Assembly (NCBI RefSeq): GCF_011761475.1
Contig: NZ_JAASRS010000001.1
Span: 806,001 to 870,000 of the forward strand
DNA: 64,000 bases
DNA from: Saccharococcus thermophilus
GTDB taxonomy: Bacteria; Bacillota; Bacilli; Bacillales; Anoxybacillaceae
Direction: 5' to 3'
Shown here: in pieces, positions 7,459-16,712 of the stretch
Position numbering within the stretch: position 1 is the stretch's first letter
Layout of the letters: each line of letters starts with the position of its first letter
The notes under the pieces: generated by a model
The model's input: only the letters and a program-made list of their open reading frames with translations
Told to the model about the DNA's origin: nothing
Databases searched by the model: none
Translations under genes and position numbers: made by a program

Positions 7459-9771
7459 GTGGCAAAACGGAAGCGACAGAAAAAAAACAAAAAAACAAAA
7501 CAGCCGAAAAAGCAATGGAAAGAGGCGTTTCGCTTCGAATTGCTCGGGCTCGCTATGTTAGCGATTTCCATGATTGCAATGGCCCACCTTGGGTTGGTGG
7601 GAAAAACGCTTGTGCTTGTGGCGCGCTTTTTCTTTGGTGAATGGTATATGCTGCTGTTGGTAGGCTTGTTTATCTTGTCGTTTTATCTCATTTGGAAGCG
7701 CGCTTGGCCTTCGTTTGCTAACCGTATTTTTCTCGGTTCCAATATTATTATTTCCGCGCTTTTGCTTTTAAGCCACGAAAAGCTGTTTGATTTGTTATCG
7801 CGCCGGGGGCAATTTGATCCTAGCGTGATCCGGACGACGTGGGAATTGTTTTGGAATGAAGCAAGCGGCAAAACGGCGAGTGCGGACTTAGGCGGGGGAA
7901 TGGTCGGAGCATTTCTGTTTGCCGTAAGTTATCAACTATTTGATGAACTTGGCACAAAATGGATCTGTTTTTTTCTTTTTCTCATTGGCATCGTCTTTCT
8001 GACGGGGAAATCGCTGCGGGAAACACTCGGAAAAGCGGTGATGCTGTTTCTTTCATTTCTGAAGCAGCAATGGCTAGCATTTATTGCCGATATGAAACAG
8101 TTTAACCGCCAAAAAAAGGAGCGCAAACGGCGGAAACCAAGCGCAGCGCCCGCAGCGCCGCCTTCTCCACGCAGCGACAGCATCGACGAGGAACTGGCCG
8201 CACAGGAAGGGGAAGTTTTCTCGCCGCCGATTATTTCTGATTTTACCTCTGCCCGCTCGAGTGAAACCGAGTATGAACCGCCTGAAGAAAGCAGGGAAAA
8301 TGTAGAAGAAGATTCTCCACCGCTGGCGTTTTCGGAGATGGAAAATACGGATTATCAGCTGCCGCCGCTTGAACTCCTGCATTTGCCGAAGCAAACCGGT
8401 CAGGTGAAGGATCATGCCAATATTTATGCGAATGCGCGCAAGCTGGAAAAAACGTTTCAAAGTTTTGGTGTTAGAGCGAAAGTAACGCAAGTTCACCTTG
8501 GCCCGGCGGTGACGAAATATGAAGTATATCCGGATGTTGGAGTGAAAGTAAGTAAAATCGTCAGTTTGAGCGATGACCTTGCGCTTGCTTTAGCGGCGAA
8601 GGACATTCGCATTGAAGCTCCGATTCCCGGAAAATCCGCCATTGGCATTGAAGTTCCGAATGAAGAAATTGCCACCGTTTCGCTGCGGGAAGTGTTAGAA
8701 GCGATTGATCACTACAAACAGGAAGCGAAGCTGTTAATCCCGTTAGGGCGGGACATTTCCGGCGAAGTTGTGGTCGCAGAGCTGAATAAAATGCCGCATT
8801 TATTAATCGCCGGGGCGACCGGCAGCGGCAAAAGCGTATGCATCAACGGGATTGTCATCAGCTTGCTGATGCGGACAAAACCGCACGAAGTAAAACTAAT
8901 GATGATCGATCCGAAGATGGTAGAATTAAGCGTCTATAATGGTATTCCGCATTTGTTGACGCCGGTCGTGACCGATCCGAAAAAAGCATCGCAAGCGCTG
9001 AAAAAAGTAGTGCAAGAAATGGAACGACGCTATGAATTGTTCTCGCACACCGGAACACGCAACATCGAAGGGTATAATGAACATATACAGCGCCATAATC
9101 AAGAAGCAAAAGAAAAACAGCCGCTTCTTCCATACATTGTCGTCATTATCGACGAGCTGGCAGATTTGATGATGGTCGCTTCCTCCGATGTGGAAGATTC
9201 GATTACACGGCTTGCGCAAATGGCGCGTGCGGCCGGCATTCATTTAATTATCGCTACCCAGCGGCCGTCGGTGGACGTCATTACCGGTGTCATTAAAGCG
9301 AATATTCCGTCGAGAATCGCGTTCAGCGTTTCCTCGCAAACGGATTCGCGCACGATTTTGGATATGGGTGGCGCGGAAAAGCTGCTAGGTCGCGGCGATA
9401 TGCTCTTTTTGCCGATGGGCGCTTCCAAACCGGTGCGCGTCCAAGGAGCGTTTGTTTCCGATCAGGAAGTCGAAGAAGTGGTCGACTTTGTGGTTTCCCA
9501 GCAAAAAGCGCAATATTATGAAGAAATGATGGTTAGCGAAGAAAGCAATGATACGGAATTTGACGATGAATTATATGAGGAAGCGGTGCGTCTTGTCGTA
9601 GAGATGCAAAGCGCTTCTGTCTCCATGCTGCAGCGGCGTTTTCGCATCGGCTATAACCGTGCGGCCCGTCTCATTGACGCGATGGAAGCGCGCGGGGTTG
9701 TCGGCCCATATGAAGGAAGTAAACCACGCGCCGTATTGGTTTCGAAAGAAGATATAAAAAAAACGTCATAG
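7459..9771 (+). CDS. spoIIIE: DNA translocase SpoIIIE (FtsK family)
   Basis: 770 residues. Membrane-anchored ATPase that pumps the chromosome into the forespore. Four N-terminal membrane segments lie in residues about 25-190, followed by a low-complexity acidic/proline linker (about 210-300). The motor has Walker [10 protein letters not shown] (near residue 453), the [11 protein letters not shown] Walker B (near 565) and ATQRPS. The C-terminal gamma winged-helix domain (about 705-770), which reads DNA polarity sequences, is complete and ends with [15 protein letters not shown] start with GGAGTG upstream. Adjacent to tepA-ylzJ as in B. subtilis. Confidence 0.95.
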   Translation: MAKRKRQKKNKKTKQPKKQWKEAFRFELLGLAMLAISMIAMAHLGLVGKTLVLVARFFFGEWYMLLLVGLFILSFYLIWKRAWPSFANRIFLGSNIIISALLLLSHEKLFDLLSRRGQFDPSVIRTTWELFWNEASGKTASADLGGGMVGAFLFAVSYQLFDELGTKWICFFLFLIGIVFLTGKSLRETLGKAVMLFLSFLKQQWLAFIADMKQFNRQKKERKRRKPSAAPAAPPSPRSDSIDEELAAQEGEVFSPPIISDFTSARSSETEYEPPEESRENVEEDSPPLAFSEMENTDYQLPPLELLHLPKQTGQVKDHANIYANARKLEKTFQSFGVRAKVTQVHLGPAVTKYEVYPDVGVKVSKIVSLSDDLALALAAKDIRIEAPIPGKSAIGIEVPNEEIATVSLREVLEAIDHYKQEAKLLIPLGRDISGEVVVAELNKMPHLLIAGATGSGKSVCINGIVISLLMRTKPHEVKLMMIDPKMVELSVYNGIPHLLTPVVTDPKKASQALKKVVQEMERRYELFSHTGTRNIEGYNEHIQRHNQEAKEKQPLLPYIVVIIDELADLMMVASSDVEDSITRLAQMARAAGIHLIIATQRPSVDVITGVIKANIPSRIAFSVSSQTDSRTILDMGGAEKLLGRGDMLFLPMGASKPVRVQGAFVSDQEVEEVVDFVVSQQKAQYYEEMMVSEESNDTEFDDELYEEAVRLVVEMQSASVSMLQRRFRIGYNRAARLIDAMEARGVVGPYEGSKPRAVLVSKEDIKKTS

Positions 9772-9773
9772 GA

Positions 9774-9812
9774 AAAGCGGAGAACAGGCGATTTTTGGCC
9801 CGTTCTTCGCTA
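9774..9812 (+). terminator. Weak terminator-like hairpin after spoIIIE
   Basis: AGCGGAGAAC pairs with GTTCTTCGCT, but the downstream tract is A-rich rather than T-rich on this strand, so termination efficiency is doubtful. Confidence 0.35.
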
Positions 9813-9879
9813 AAAAGTATGTCACATTGAATTTGTTATCAATCATTATTTTCTTTTTTCGACAAAATTTTTATTACCT

Positions 9880-10880
9880 ACCCGTGGTGCTAGATAAAAT
9901 CAGACAAGCATAAAAATAGCCCTTGCATGAGGATCTCCTTAAAATGAAAGTGCAACCAAACATCAAAAGGAGAAGTTCCCATGCAAGAGCACTTTCATTT
10001 TACAACAGATCGTGTCAAACTTCAAAAACAATATGCATCGATTTTGCTTTTTGTATCGGCTCAACTATCGAGTATCCAGATTCATCTTCAACGTCGAAAT
10101 CGTCATTTGTTGAAACAGAAAGACGAAGTCATCATCACCATCCATGTCCTTGGAAAGTTGTTGGGCTTCACTTCCGAACGGGCTTGGCACCGGTTTGTGA
10201 TTGGGAATTTGTTTCCCAAGGCCTTGTTCCCTGAGCGTTCTCGGTACAACCGTCGCTGCCGAGCGCTTAGCTTTGCGATCAAGTGGATTCGACACCAGTT
10301 GGCCAAGCGCGGGCAACACCATGCGTATGCGGTCGTGGACAGCTTGCCGATCGAGCTGTGTCATTCAGCTCGAATGCATCGCGTCAAACGATTCCGTGGA
10401 ATTGCCGATATTGGCTATTGTGCTTCCAAAAGGATCACTTTCTATGGGTTGAAACTTCACCTGCAGGTCACCGACCAAGGGCTTCCGATGGGATATGTTG
10501 TCACCGAAGCGTCTTGTCACGACCGGGTGGCCGCTGAAACCGTCATGACGCAAATTCCACATCCGTATAACCTCGGTGACAAAGGGTATATCAGCCAAAA
10601 GCTGCAAAAGAAGCTGTACGAAGAGCACCGGGTCGCTTTTTGGACGCCCGTTCGAAAAAATCAGCGAATTCGCCAATCGGACGCATGGAAACAGTGGATG
10701 AAGCGAAAACGTAAAGTGGTGGAAACCGTGTTTTCGATTTTAGTCGATTCGTATCGGATCACCGAGATTCGAGCGAACTCGGTTTCTGGATTTGAAACGG
10801 CGCTGGATGGTATTTTACTGGCTTACTCCCTTGTTGTTCTTGGGCTAGTTGAGTGTTAAAACTCAACTAGCACCACGGGT
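9880..10880 (+). mobile_element. Complete IS982-family insertion sequence
   Basis: 1001 bp. Terminal inverted repeats ACCCGTGGTGCTAG (9880-9893) and its complement CTAGCACCACGGGT (10867-10880) are perfect for 14 bp. It carries one intact transposase gene and is flanked by an 8-bp direct repeat. The element lies between spoIIIE and ymfC, ten bases upstream of the inferred ymfC -35 box. Confidence 0.92.
9981..10859 (+). CDS. IS982-family transposase
   Basis: 292 residues, intact. DDE-type transposase: acidic catalytic positions are plausible in AVVDSLPIELC (near 113), the NLGDKGYIS segment (near 200) and the KRKVVETVFS segment (near 250). Length and order fit the IS982 family. The start ATG at 9981 follows AAAAGGAGAAG. 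Base composition is slightly different from its neighbours, as expected for a mobile gene. No disabling mutation is visible, so the element may be active. Confidence 0.9.
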   Translation: MQEHFHFTTDRVKLQKQYASILLFVSAQLSSIQIHLQRRNRHLLKQKDEVIITIHVLGKLLGFTSERAWHRFVIGNLFPKALFPERSRYNRRCRALSFAIKWIRHQLAKRGQHHAYAVVDSLPIELCHSARMHRVKRFRGIADIGYCASKRITFYGLKLHLQVTDQGLPMGYVVTEASCHDRVAAETVMTQIPHPYNLGDKGYISQKLQKKLYEEHRVAFWTPVRKNQRIRQSDAWKQWMKRKRKVVETVFSILVDSYRITEIRANSVSGFETALDGILLAYSLVVLGLVEC

Positions 10881-10889
10881 TATTACCTA

Positions 10890-10960
10890 TTTATTTATAA
10901 AAAAAAAAATGATATAGTAATGTCAAAAAGGTTGCATGTCTAATGTCAGAGGTCTGATAT
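10890..10960 (+). promoter_or_regulatory. ymfC promoter and dyad operator candidate
   Basis: -35-like TTTATT (10890-10895), 17-base spacer, -10 TATAGT (10913-10918). The dyad ATGTCAGA-GG-TCTGATAT (10943-10960, 7 of 8 arm positions paired) lies between the promoter and the gene and is a likely site for GntR/HutC autoregulation. Confidence 0.5.
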
Positions 10961-10990
10961 CTAAAAATGAAGAAAGCGGAGGATTTTCTG

Positions 10991-11722
10991 ATGTCGATCA
11001 AATCAGACAATCGCCATCTATATTTGCAGGTGATTGATCGCATTAAACATGATATCGAAACCGGTGTATATAAAGAAAAACAAAAGCTTCCTTCGGAATT
11101 TGAACTGGCAAAGCAGCTCGGCGTCAGCCGCGCTACCTTGCGCGAGGCATTGCGGGTGTTAGAAGAAGAAAACGTTATCATCCGCCGCCATGGCGTCGGG
11201 ACGTTTGTCAACGCAAGACCGCTGTTTACCTCCGGCATTGAGCAGCTAAGCAGCGTGACCGATATGATTCGACAGGCGGGGCGAAAACCCGGAACTATTT
11301 TTTTGTCTTCTTCCGTTCAGCAGCCGACCGAAGATGATGTGCGAAGATTTCAATGTTCGCCGAATGATGACATCTTACTGATCGAACGGGTTCGCACGGC
11401 GGACGGGGAGCCTGTCGTCTATTGCATTGATAAAATTTTATGCAAATATTTGCCGAAAGGAATTTCTTATGAGCAAGAGTCGCTATTTGAAAATTTACAT
11501 CATCAAACCAATCGGGACATCGCTTACGCGGTAGCCCGCATTGAGCCGCTCGGCTATCATGAGAAAGTGTCGCCGATTTTGCAATGTGAGCCGGAAACGG
11601 CGCTTCTTGTATTGAAGCAAATGCATTTTGATAAAAACGATGAGCCGATCTTTTATTCGATTAACTATTTTCGCTCCGATAAATTTAGCTTCCATGTCAT
11701 GCGCAGACGCATCAGCTTTTAA
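10991..11722 (+). CDS. ymfC: GntR/HutC-family transcriptional regulator YmfC
   Basis: 243 residues. The N-terminal winged helix (about 5-72) contains [31 protein letters not shown] and HGVGTFV, the GntR signature. The C-terminal UTRA effector domain (about 90-240) is of the HutC type, which binds small ligands. The ATG at 10991 is chosen over one at 10967 because GGAGG lies 8 bases before it. In B. subtilis YmfC occupies the same place after spoIIIE. Here it precedes the nucleoside ABC transporter genes by 87 bases, so it probably controls them and itself; the ligand is unknown. Confidence 0.88.
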   Translation: MSIKSDNRHLYLQVIDRIKHDIETGVYKEKQKLPSEFELAKQLGVSRATLREALRVLEEENVIIRRHGVGTFVNARPLFTSGIEQLSSVTDMIRQAGRKPGTIFLSSSVQQPTEDDVRRFQCSPNDDILLIERVRTADGEPVVYCIDKILCKYLPKGISYEQESLFENLHHQTNRDIAYAVARIEPLGYHEKVSPILQCEPETALLVLKQMHFDKNDEPIFYSINYFRSDKFSFHVMRRRISF

Positions 11723-11809
11723 GGAGGTGAAACCAATACATAGAAAGGCGAGGATGATTCCATACTAACGAAGAAGAACGACAATTTTTTGATTAGGGGG
11801 TAATGGACA

Positions 11810-12895
11810 ATGAAGAAGAGATTTGGAATTGCGCTGTCTCTTATTTTAGCAGCAGGCACTTTACTAGGCGGCTGTGCTGGACAAGGGGGCAATAATGCCG
11901 GCAAAAATACGTTTAGCGTCGGGATGGTAACGGACGTCGGCGGTATTGACGACAAATCGTTTAACCAATCGGCTTGGGAAGGTTTGCAAAAATTCGGGAA
12001 AGATAACGGCTTGCAAAAAGGCCGCGGTGGTTACGACTATTTGCAATCGTCTAGCGATGAGGATTACGCGACGAACTTAAATAAACTAGTACGAAGCGAT
12101 TTTGATTTGATTTACGGAATTGGCTTTTTAATGGGAGATGCAGTGAAAGAAGTTGCAAAACAAAACCCGAAAAAACATTTTGCGATTGTCGATACGGTTG
12201 TGAATGAACCAAACGTGGCAAGCATTACATTTAAAGAAAATGAAGGTTCGTTCCTTGTCGGCGTCGTTGCTGGTTTAACGACAAAAACGAACAAAATCGG
12301 CTTTATCGGTGGGATGGAAATTCCGTTAATTGAGAAGTTTGAAAGCGGATTCCGCGCAGGCGTAAAAGCTGTTAATCCAAAAGCAACAGTAGAAGTGCAA
12401 TATGCCGGCGCCTTTGACCAAGCGGATAAAGGAAAAGCGATCGCTTCTAGCATGTATGCTTCCGGCATCGATGTCATTTACCATGCCGCTGGGGCAACAG
12501 GAACCGGTGTGTTCTCGGAAGCGAAAGATTTGAAAAAGAAAGATCCGAACCGTGAAATTTGGGTCATCGGTGTCGATAAAGACCAAGCACCGGAAGGCGT
12601 TGTGAAAGTAAACGGAAAAACGTATAACGTTACGTTGACATCGATGGTAAAACGGGTCGATGTTGCCGTTTATGACGTAGCAAAACGGACGAAAAACGGT
12701 GACTTCCCTGGTGGCAAAACGCTCGAATACGGGCTTCCGGAAAATGGGGTAGGCATTGCGCCGACACAAGATAACATTAAACCGGAAGTGTTAAAAGCAG
12801 TGGATGAATGGAAACAAAAAATTATTAAAGGCGAAATAAAAGTTCCATCGAACCGCAAAGAATATCAACAATTTGAAGCATCGTTAAAAAAATAA
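11810..12895 (+). CDS. BMP-family substrate-binding lipoprotein of a nucleoside ABC transporter
   Basis: 361 residues. Signal peptide with lipobox LLGGC puts the mature lipid-modified cysteine near residue 22. The remainder is a BMP/PnrA-like periplasmic-binding fold, with [23 protein letters not shown] as its hallmark. Relatives include B. subtilis NupN (YufN), which delivers guanosine and other nucleosides to an ABC importer. It heads a four-gene transporter set (lipoprotein, ATPase, two permeases) in the NupNOPQ order. A terminator and a second hairpin follow it, which should give more binding protein than the membrane parts. Substrate is inferred. Confidence 0.92.
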   Translation: MKKRFGIALSLILAAGTLLGGCAGQGGNNAGKNTFSVGMVTDVGGIDDKSFNQSAWEGLQKFGKDNGLQKGRGGYDYLQSSSDEDYATNLNKLVRSDFDLIYGIGFLMGDAVKEVAKQNPKKHFAIVDTVVNEPNVASITFKENEGSFLVGVVAGLTTKTNKIGFIGGMEIPLIEKFESGFRAGVKAVNPKATVEVQYAGAFDQADKGKAIASSMYASGIDVIYHAAGATGTGVFSEAKDLKKKDPNREIWVIGVDKDQAPEGVVKVNGKTYNVTLTSMVKRVDVAVYDVAKRTKNGDFPGGKTLEYGLPENGVGIAPTQDNIKPEVLKAVDEWKQKIIKGEIKVPSNRKEYQQFEASLKK

Positions 12896-12901
12896 TTGAA
12901 T

Positions 12902-12932
12902 AAAAAGGCTAGTGTGTCCCGCTAGCCTTTTT
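12902..12932 (+). terminator. Attenuating terminator after the lipoprotein gene
   Basis: GGCTAG / CTAGCC stem flanked by five A and five T residues. Inside the transporter operon, it probably allows partial read-through. Confidence 0.85.
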
Positions 12933-12939
12933 ATCCGCA

Positions 12940-12996
12940 AAAATCATAAAATGAAAGGCTGCAATGGTTGATTGCATCCTTCCATTTTGTGATTTT
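12940..12996 (+). repeat. Large second hairpin between lipoprotein and ATPase genes
   Basis: Imperfect 57-nt inverted repeat: AAAATCA/TGATTTT, AAAATG/CATTTT, AGG/CCT and GCAAT/ATTGC arms around GGTTG. It follows the terminator and may stabilise the upstream mRNA 3' end or add to attenuation. Confidence 0.6.
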
Positions 12997-13023
12997 ACCT
13001 TGCTCAAGTAAGGAGTGAATAGG

Positions 13024-14553
13024 TTGGAATACGTGATTGAGATGTTAAACATCCGCAAAGTGTTTGGCAATTTTGTCGCAAATGACAACATTACATTGCA
13101 AGTAAAAAAGGGGGAGATTCATGCGCTCCTTGGTGAAAACGGGGCGGGAAAGTCGACGCTGATGAACGTGCTGTTCGGTTTGTACCAGCCGGATGGCGGA
13201 GAGATTCGCGTGAAAGGCCAGAAAGTCAACATTACCGATCCGAACGTGGCCAACGATCTTGGCATCGGCATGGTGCACCAGCATTTTATGCTAGTCGATA
13301 CGTTTACAGTAACGGAAAACATTATTTTAGGGAGCGAGCCGACAAAAGGCGGAATGATCGATTTAAAGCGGGCAGAAAAGGAAGTGCGCGAGCTGTCGGA
13401 ACGGTATGGCCTTGCTGTTGACCCGACGGCGAAAATTGCTGATATTTCCGTGGGGATGCAGCAGCGTGTGGAAATTTTAAAAACATTATACCGCGGGGCG
13501 GACATTTTAATTTTTGACGAACCTACCGCCGTACTGACGCCGCAGGAAATCCATGAGCTGATACAAATTATGAAGAAGCTCGTAAAAGAAGGAAAATCGA
13601 TTATTTTAATTACGCATAAATTAAAAGAAATCATGGAAGTGTGCGACCGCGTAACGGTCATTCGGCGCGGAAAAGGAATTGCTACATTAAATGTTTCGGA
13701 AACGAACCCAAATGAGCTCGCCGCGTTGATGGTCGGCCGCGAAGTTCAGTTTAAAACAGAAAAGAAACCAGCGCAGCCAGGCAAACCGGTGTTGGAAATT
13801 AAAGATTTAGTTGTGAAAGATGCGCGTGGCGTGACGACCGTGAACCATTTAGATTTAACGGTGCACGCCGGAGAAATCGTCGGCATTGCCGGGGTGGACG
13901 GCAACGGGCAGACGGAGTTGATCGAGGCGTTGACAGGACTAATTAAGGCGGAATCGGGAACGATTTTGCTCAACGGCCGCGATATTACCAATCTTCCACC
14001 GCGGAAAATTATTGAAGCCGGTGTCGGCCATATCCCACAAGACCGTCATAAGCATGGACTTGTTCTCGATTTTCCAATCGGTGAAAATATGGTGCTGCAA
14101 ACGTATTATCAGCGTCCATATTCGAAGCGCGGCATTTTAAACTTTAAAGCGATTTACGAAAAAGCGCGTCAGCTAATCTCCGAGTTTGACGTGCGCACGC
14201 CTGACGAGTATACGAAAGCGCGCGCGCTATCCGGGGGGAACCAGCAAAAAGCGATCATCGGCCGCGAAGTGGATCGCAACCCAGATTTGCTGATTGCTGC
14301 GCAGCCAACGCGCGGGTTGGATGTCGGGGCGATTGAATTTATCCATAAGCGCCTCATTGAACAGCGGGATCAAGGCAAGGCAGTGCTGCTTGTTTCTTTT
14401 GAATTGGATGAAGTAATGAATGTCAGTGACCGCATTGCCGTGATTTATGAAGGAAAAATTGTCGCCATCGTCAATCCGAAAGAAACGACGGAACAGGAGC
14501 TCGGATTGCTAATGGCAGGAAGTAAACGGAAGGAAGCAGGTGTGTCCTCATGA
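13024..14553 (+). CDS. ABC transporter ATP-binding protein (nucleoside uptake, NupO-like)
   Basis: 509 residues with two ABC domains in tandem, as in sugar/nucleoside CUT2-type ATPases. Domain 1 Walker A is GENGAGKST (near residue 37) with signature ISVGMQQRVEIL; domain 2 has a degenerate Walker A GVDGNGQTEL and signature ALSGGNQQKAIIGRE. The TTG at 13024 is preferred over GTG 13015 because AAGGAG lies 8 bases upstream, giving MEYVIEMLNIRK. It energises the two permeases that follow, overlapping the first by 4 bases. Confidence 0.92.
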   Translation: MEYVIEMLNIRKVFGNFVANDNITLQVKKGEIHALLGENGAGKSTLMNVLFGLYQPDGGEIRVKGQKVNITDPNVANDLGIGMVHQHFMLVDTFTVTENIILGSEPTKGGMIDLKRAEKEVRELSERYGLAVDPTAKIADISVGMQQRVEILKTLYRGADILIFDEPTAVLTPQEIHELIQIMKKLVKEGKSIILITHKLKEIMEVCDRVTVIRRGKGIATLNVSETNPNELAALMVGREVQFKTEKKPAQPGKPVLEIKDLVVKDARGVTTVNHLDLTVHAGEIVGIAGVDGNGQTELIEALTGLIKAESGTILLNGRDITNLPPRKIIEAGVGHIPQDRHKHGLVLDFPIGENMVLQTYYQRPYSKRGILNFKAIYEKARQLISEFDVRTPDEYTKARALSGGNQQKAIIGREVDRNPDLLIAAQPTRGLDVGAIEFIHKRLIEQRDQGKAVLLVSFELDEVMNVSDRIAVIYEGKIVAIVNPKETTEQELGLLMAGSKRKEAGVSS

Positions 14554-15596
14554 ATTTAAGTCGGCTTAATCAATTCCTCGTTCCAGTGCTGGCGGTATTG
14601 TTAGGGATGATCGTCGGCTCGATCGTCATGATCGTCAGCGGATATAATCCGATTGCGGGATATTCCGCGTTGATATATGGGGCGTTCGGCGATCCGTATT
14701 ATATCGGCGAAACGATTCGTCAGACGACGCCTTATATTTTATCAGGACTTGCCGTTGCCTTTGCCTTTCGCACAGGTTTGTTTAACATCGGTGTCGAAGG
14801 GCAGCTTATTGTCGGCTGGCTTGCAGCGGTATGGGTCGGCGTATCGTTCGATTTGCCAAAAGTGATCCACTTGCCGCTTGCCATTTTGGCGGCGGCGCTG
14901 GCAGGAGCGCTATGGGCGTTAATTCCAGGCATTTTAAAGGCTTATTTAAAAGTACACGAAGTAATCATTACGATTATGATGAACTATATTGCCCTTCATG
15001 TTACCAATGCCATTATCCGTTCTGTTTTATCAGATCAAGGGTTTAAATCCAAGCCTGTACGCGAAAGCGCATCGCTTCATTCCGATTTTCTCGATGCTAT
15101 TACGTACCATTCTACGATGCATTATGGCATTATCATCGCTATTATTGGCGCCGTTATCATGTGGTTTCTTCTCGAAAAAACAACGAAGGGCTTTGAGCTG
15201 CGCGCGGTCGGATTTAACCAGCACGCTTCACAATATGCGGGAATGAACGTAAGAACGAATATCATTTTAGCGATGGTCATTTCCGGAGCTTTTGCCGGTG
15301 TTGCCGGCGCCATGGAGGGACTCGGCACATTCGGTTACATTTCCACGAAAGCAGGATTTACCGGCATCGGATTTGACGGAATTGCGGTGGCGTTGATTGG
15401 CGGAAACAATGCTTTCGGCATTTTGCTCTCGGCATTATTATTCGGCGCGCTGAAAGTCGGAGCGCTGGAAATGCCGTCGAGCGCTGGAGTGCCAACCGAA
15501 CTAGTAGATATTATTATCGCACTCATCATTTTCTTTGTCGCATCTAGTTACATCATTCGCTTATTATTATCTCGTTTGCAAAAGGGGGCGGAATAA
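14550..15596 (+). CDS. Nucleoside ABC transporter permease 1 (NupP-like)
   Basis: 348 residues, about 8-10 membrane helices, BPD_transp_2 family (as in RbsC). It contains the FNIGVEGQLIVG motif (near 75) typical of this permease family and an AVGFNQHASQYAGM segment that contacts the ATPase. Overlaps the ATPase gene (ATGA) and is followed directly by the second permease. Forms a heterodimeric pore with it. Confidence 0.92.
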   Translation: MNLSRLNQFLVPVLAVLLGMIVGSIVMIVSGYNPIAGYSALIYGAFGDPYYIGETIRQTTPYILSGLAVAFAFRTGLFNIGVEGQLIVGWLAAVWVGVSFDLPKVIHLPLAILAAALAGALWALIPGILKAYLKVHEVIITIMMNYIALHVTNAIIRSVLSDQGFKSKPVRESASLHSDFLDAITYHSTMHYGIIIAIIGAVIMWFLLEKTTKGFELRAVGFNQHASQYAGMNVRTNIILAMVISGAFAGVAGAMEGLGTFGYISTKAGFTGIGFDGIAVALIGGNNAFGILLSALLFGALKVGALEMPSSAGVPTELVDIIIALIIFFVASSYIIRLLLSRLQKGAE

Positions 15597-16556
15597 GTGA
15601 GCATTTATGAAATTCTGCAAATCATCATTCCATCCGCGATTTTCTTTGCTGCTCCCCTAATTTTTACAGCGCTTGGCGGCGTATTTAGTGAACGTTCCGG
15701 CGTTGTAAATATCGGTTTAGAAGGGTTAATGACGATCGGCGCGTTCGTTAGCATTGTTTTTAACTTAACGTTTGCCGATCGATTTGGGGCGTTTACTCCA
15801 TGGCTCGCCCTGCTGGCTGCGGTGATTGCCGGTGCGATTTTCTCCTTGCTTCACGCCGTTGCCTCGATCACTTTTCGTGCTGACCAAGTCGTCAGCGGCG
15901 TGGCGATCAACTTTTTGGCGCTTGGCTTAACGCTCTTTTTGGTCAAACAAATGTATGGAAAAGGGCAAACCGATCAAATCCAAGTTGGATTTGATAAAAT
16001 TGACGTTCCCGTATTAAGCCATATTCCGATTATCGGGCCGCTCTTTTTCTCAAATGCGTATATTCCGTCGTATTTGGCGATTATTTTGGCGTTTGTCGCC
16101 TGGTATGTCATTTACAAAACGCCATTTGGCCTTCGTCTTCGCGCCGTCGGTGAACATCCGATGGCAGCGGATACGATGGGGATTAATGTGGCGAAAATGC
16201 GCTATATTGCCGTGATGATTAGTGGAGCGTTAGGCGGCCTTGGCGGAGGGGTGTATGCAACGATTATTTCGCGCGATTTCAGCCATGCCACCATTTCCGG
16301 ACACGGTTTTATGGCACTGGCAGCGATGATTTTCGGAAAGTGGCATCCGATCGGCGCGATGGGAGCGGCGCTGTTTTTTGGGTTTGCGCAAAGCTTAAGC
16401 ATTGTCGGTCAGACGATTCCGTTTTTAAAAAATGTCCCGACCGTTTATTTGCTCATCGCTCCATACGTATTGACCATTTTAGCGCTGGCCGGTTTTATCG
16501 GGCGCGCGGAAGCACCGAAAGCCATAGGCACGCCTTATATTAAAGGAAAACGCTAA
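15597..16556 (+). CDS. Nucleoside ABC transporter permease 2 (NupQ-like)
   Basis: 319 residues, hydrophobic with about 8-9 helices. VNIGLEGLMTIGAF (near residue 35) and AVGEHPMAADTMGI (near residue 182) mirror the motifs of permease 1, as expected for the paired subunit. GTG start immediately after the TAA of permease 1. Last gene of the transporter set; a strong terminator follows. Confidence 0.92.
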   Translation: MSIYEILQIIIPSAIFFAAPLIFTALGGVFSERSGVVNIGLEGLMTIGAFVSIVFNLTFADRFGAFTPWLALLAAVIAGAIFSLLHAVASITFRADQVVSGVAINFLALGLTLFLVKQMYGKGQTDQIQVGFDKIDVPVLSHIPIIGPLFFSNAYIPSYLAIILAFVAWYVIYKTPFGLRLRAVGEHPMAADTMGINVAKMRYIAVMISGALGGLGGGVYATIISRDFSHATISGHGFMALAAMIFGKWHPIGAMGAALFFGFAQSLSIVGQTIPFLKNVPTVYLLIAPYVLTILALAGFIGRAEAPKAIGTPYIKGKR

Positions 16557-16578
16557 AGGCTGTACCGGCAAGTATACG

Positions 16579-16612
16579 AAAAGAACCCGTTCGAATTCGG
16601 CGGGTTCTTTTT
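16579..16612 (+). terminator. Intrinsic terminator after the ABC transporter
   Basis: AAAAGAACCCG / CGGGTTCTTTTT with an 11-nt loop; also T-rich on the opposite strand. Confidence 0.9.
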
Positions 16613-16712
16613 GCTTTTATTTGCATTTTTTCTTTTAAGAAAGGTATATTGTTGATAAGGCGAACACAACAATAAAATTATCGAGAAGATTCATGTAAAA
16701 GGAGGAATTTGA

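Larger units (their letters stand above)
9872..10888. repeat. 8-bp target-site duplication of the IS982-type element
   Basis: TATTACCT occurs at 9872-9879 directly before the left inverted repeat and at 10881-10888 directly after the right one. The perfect duplication shows simple transposition into the spoIIIE-ymfC spacer with no later rearrangement. Confidence 0.9.
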
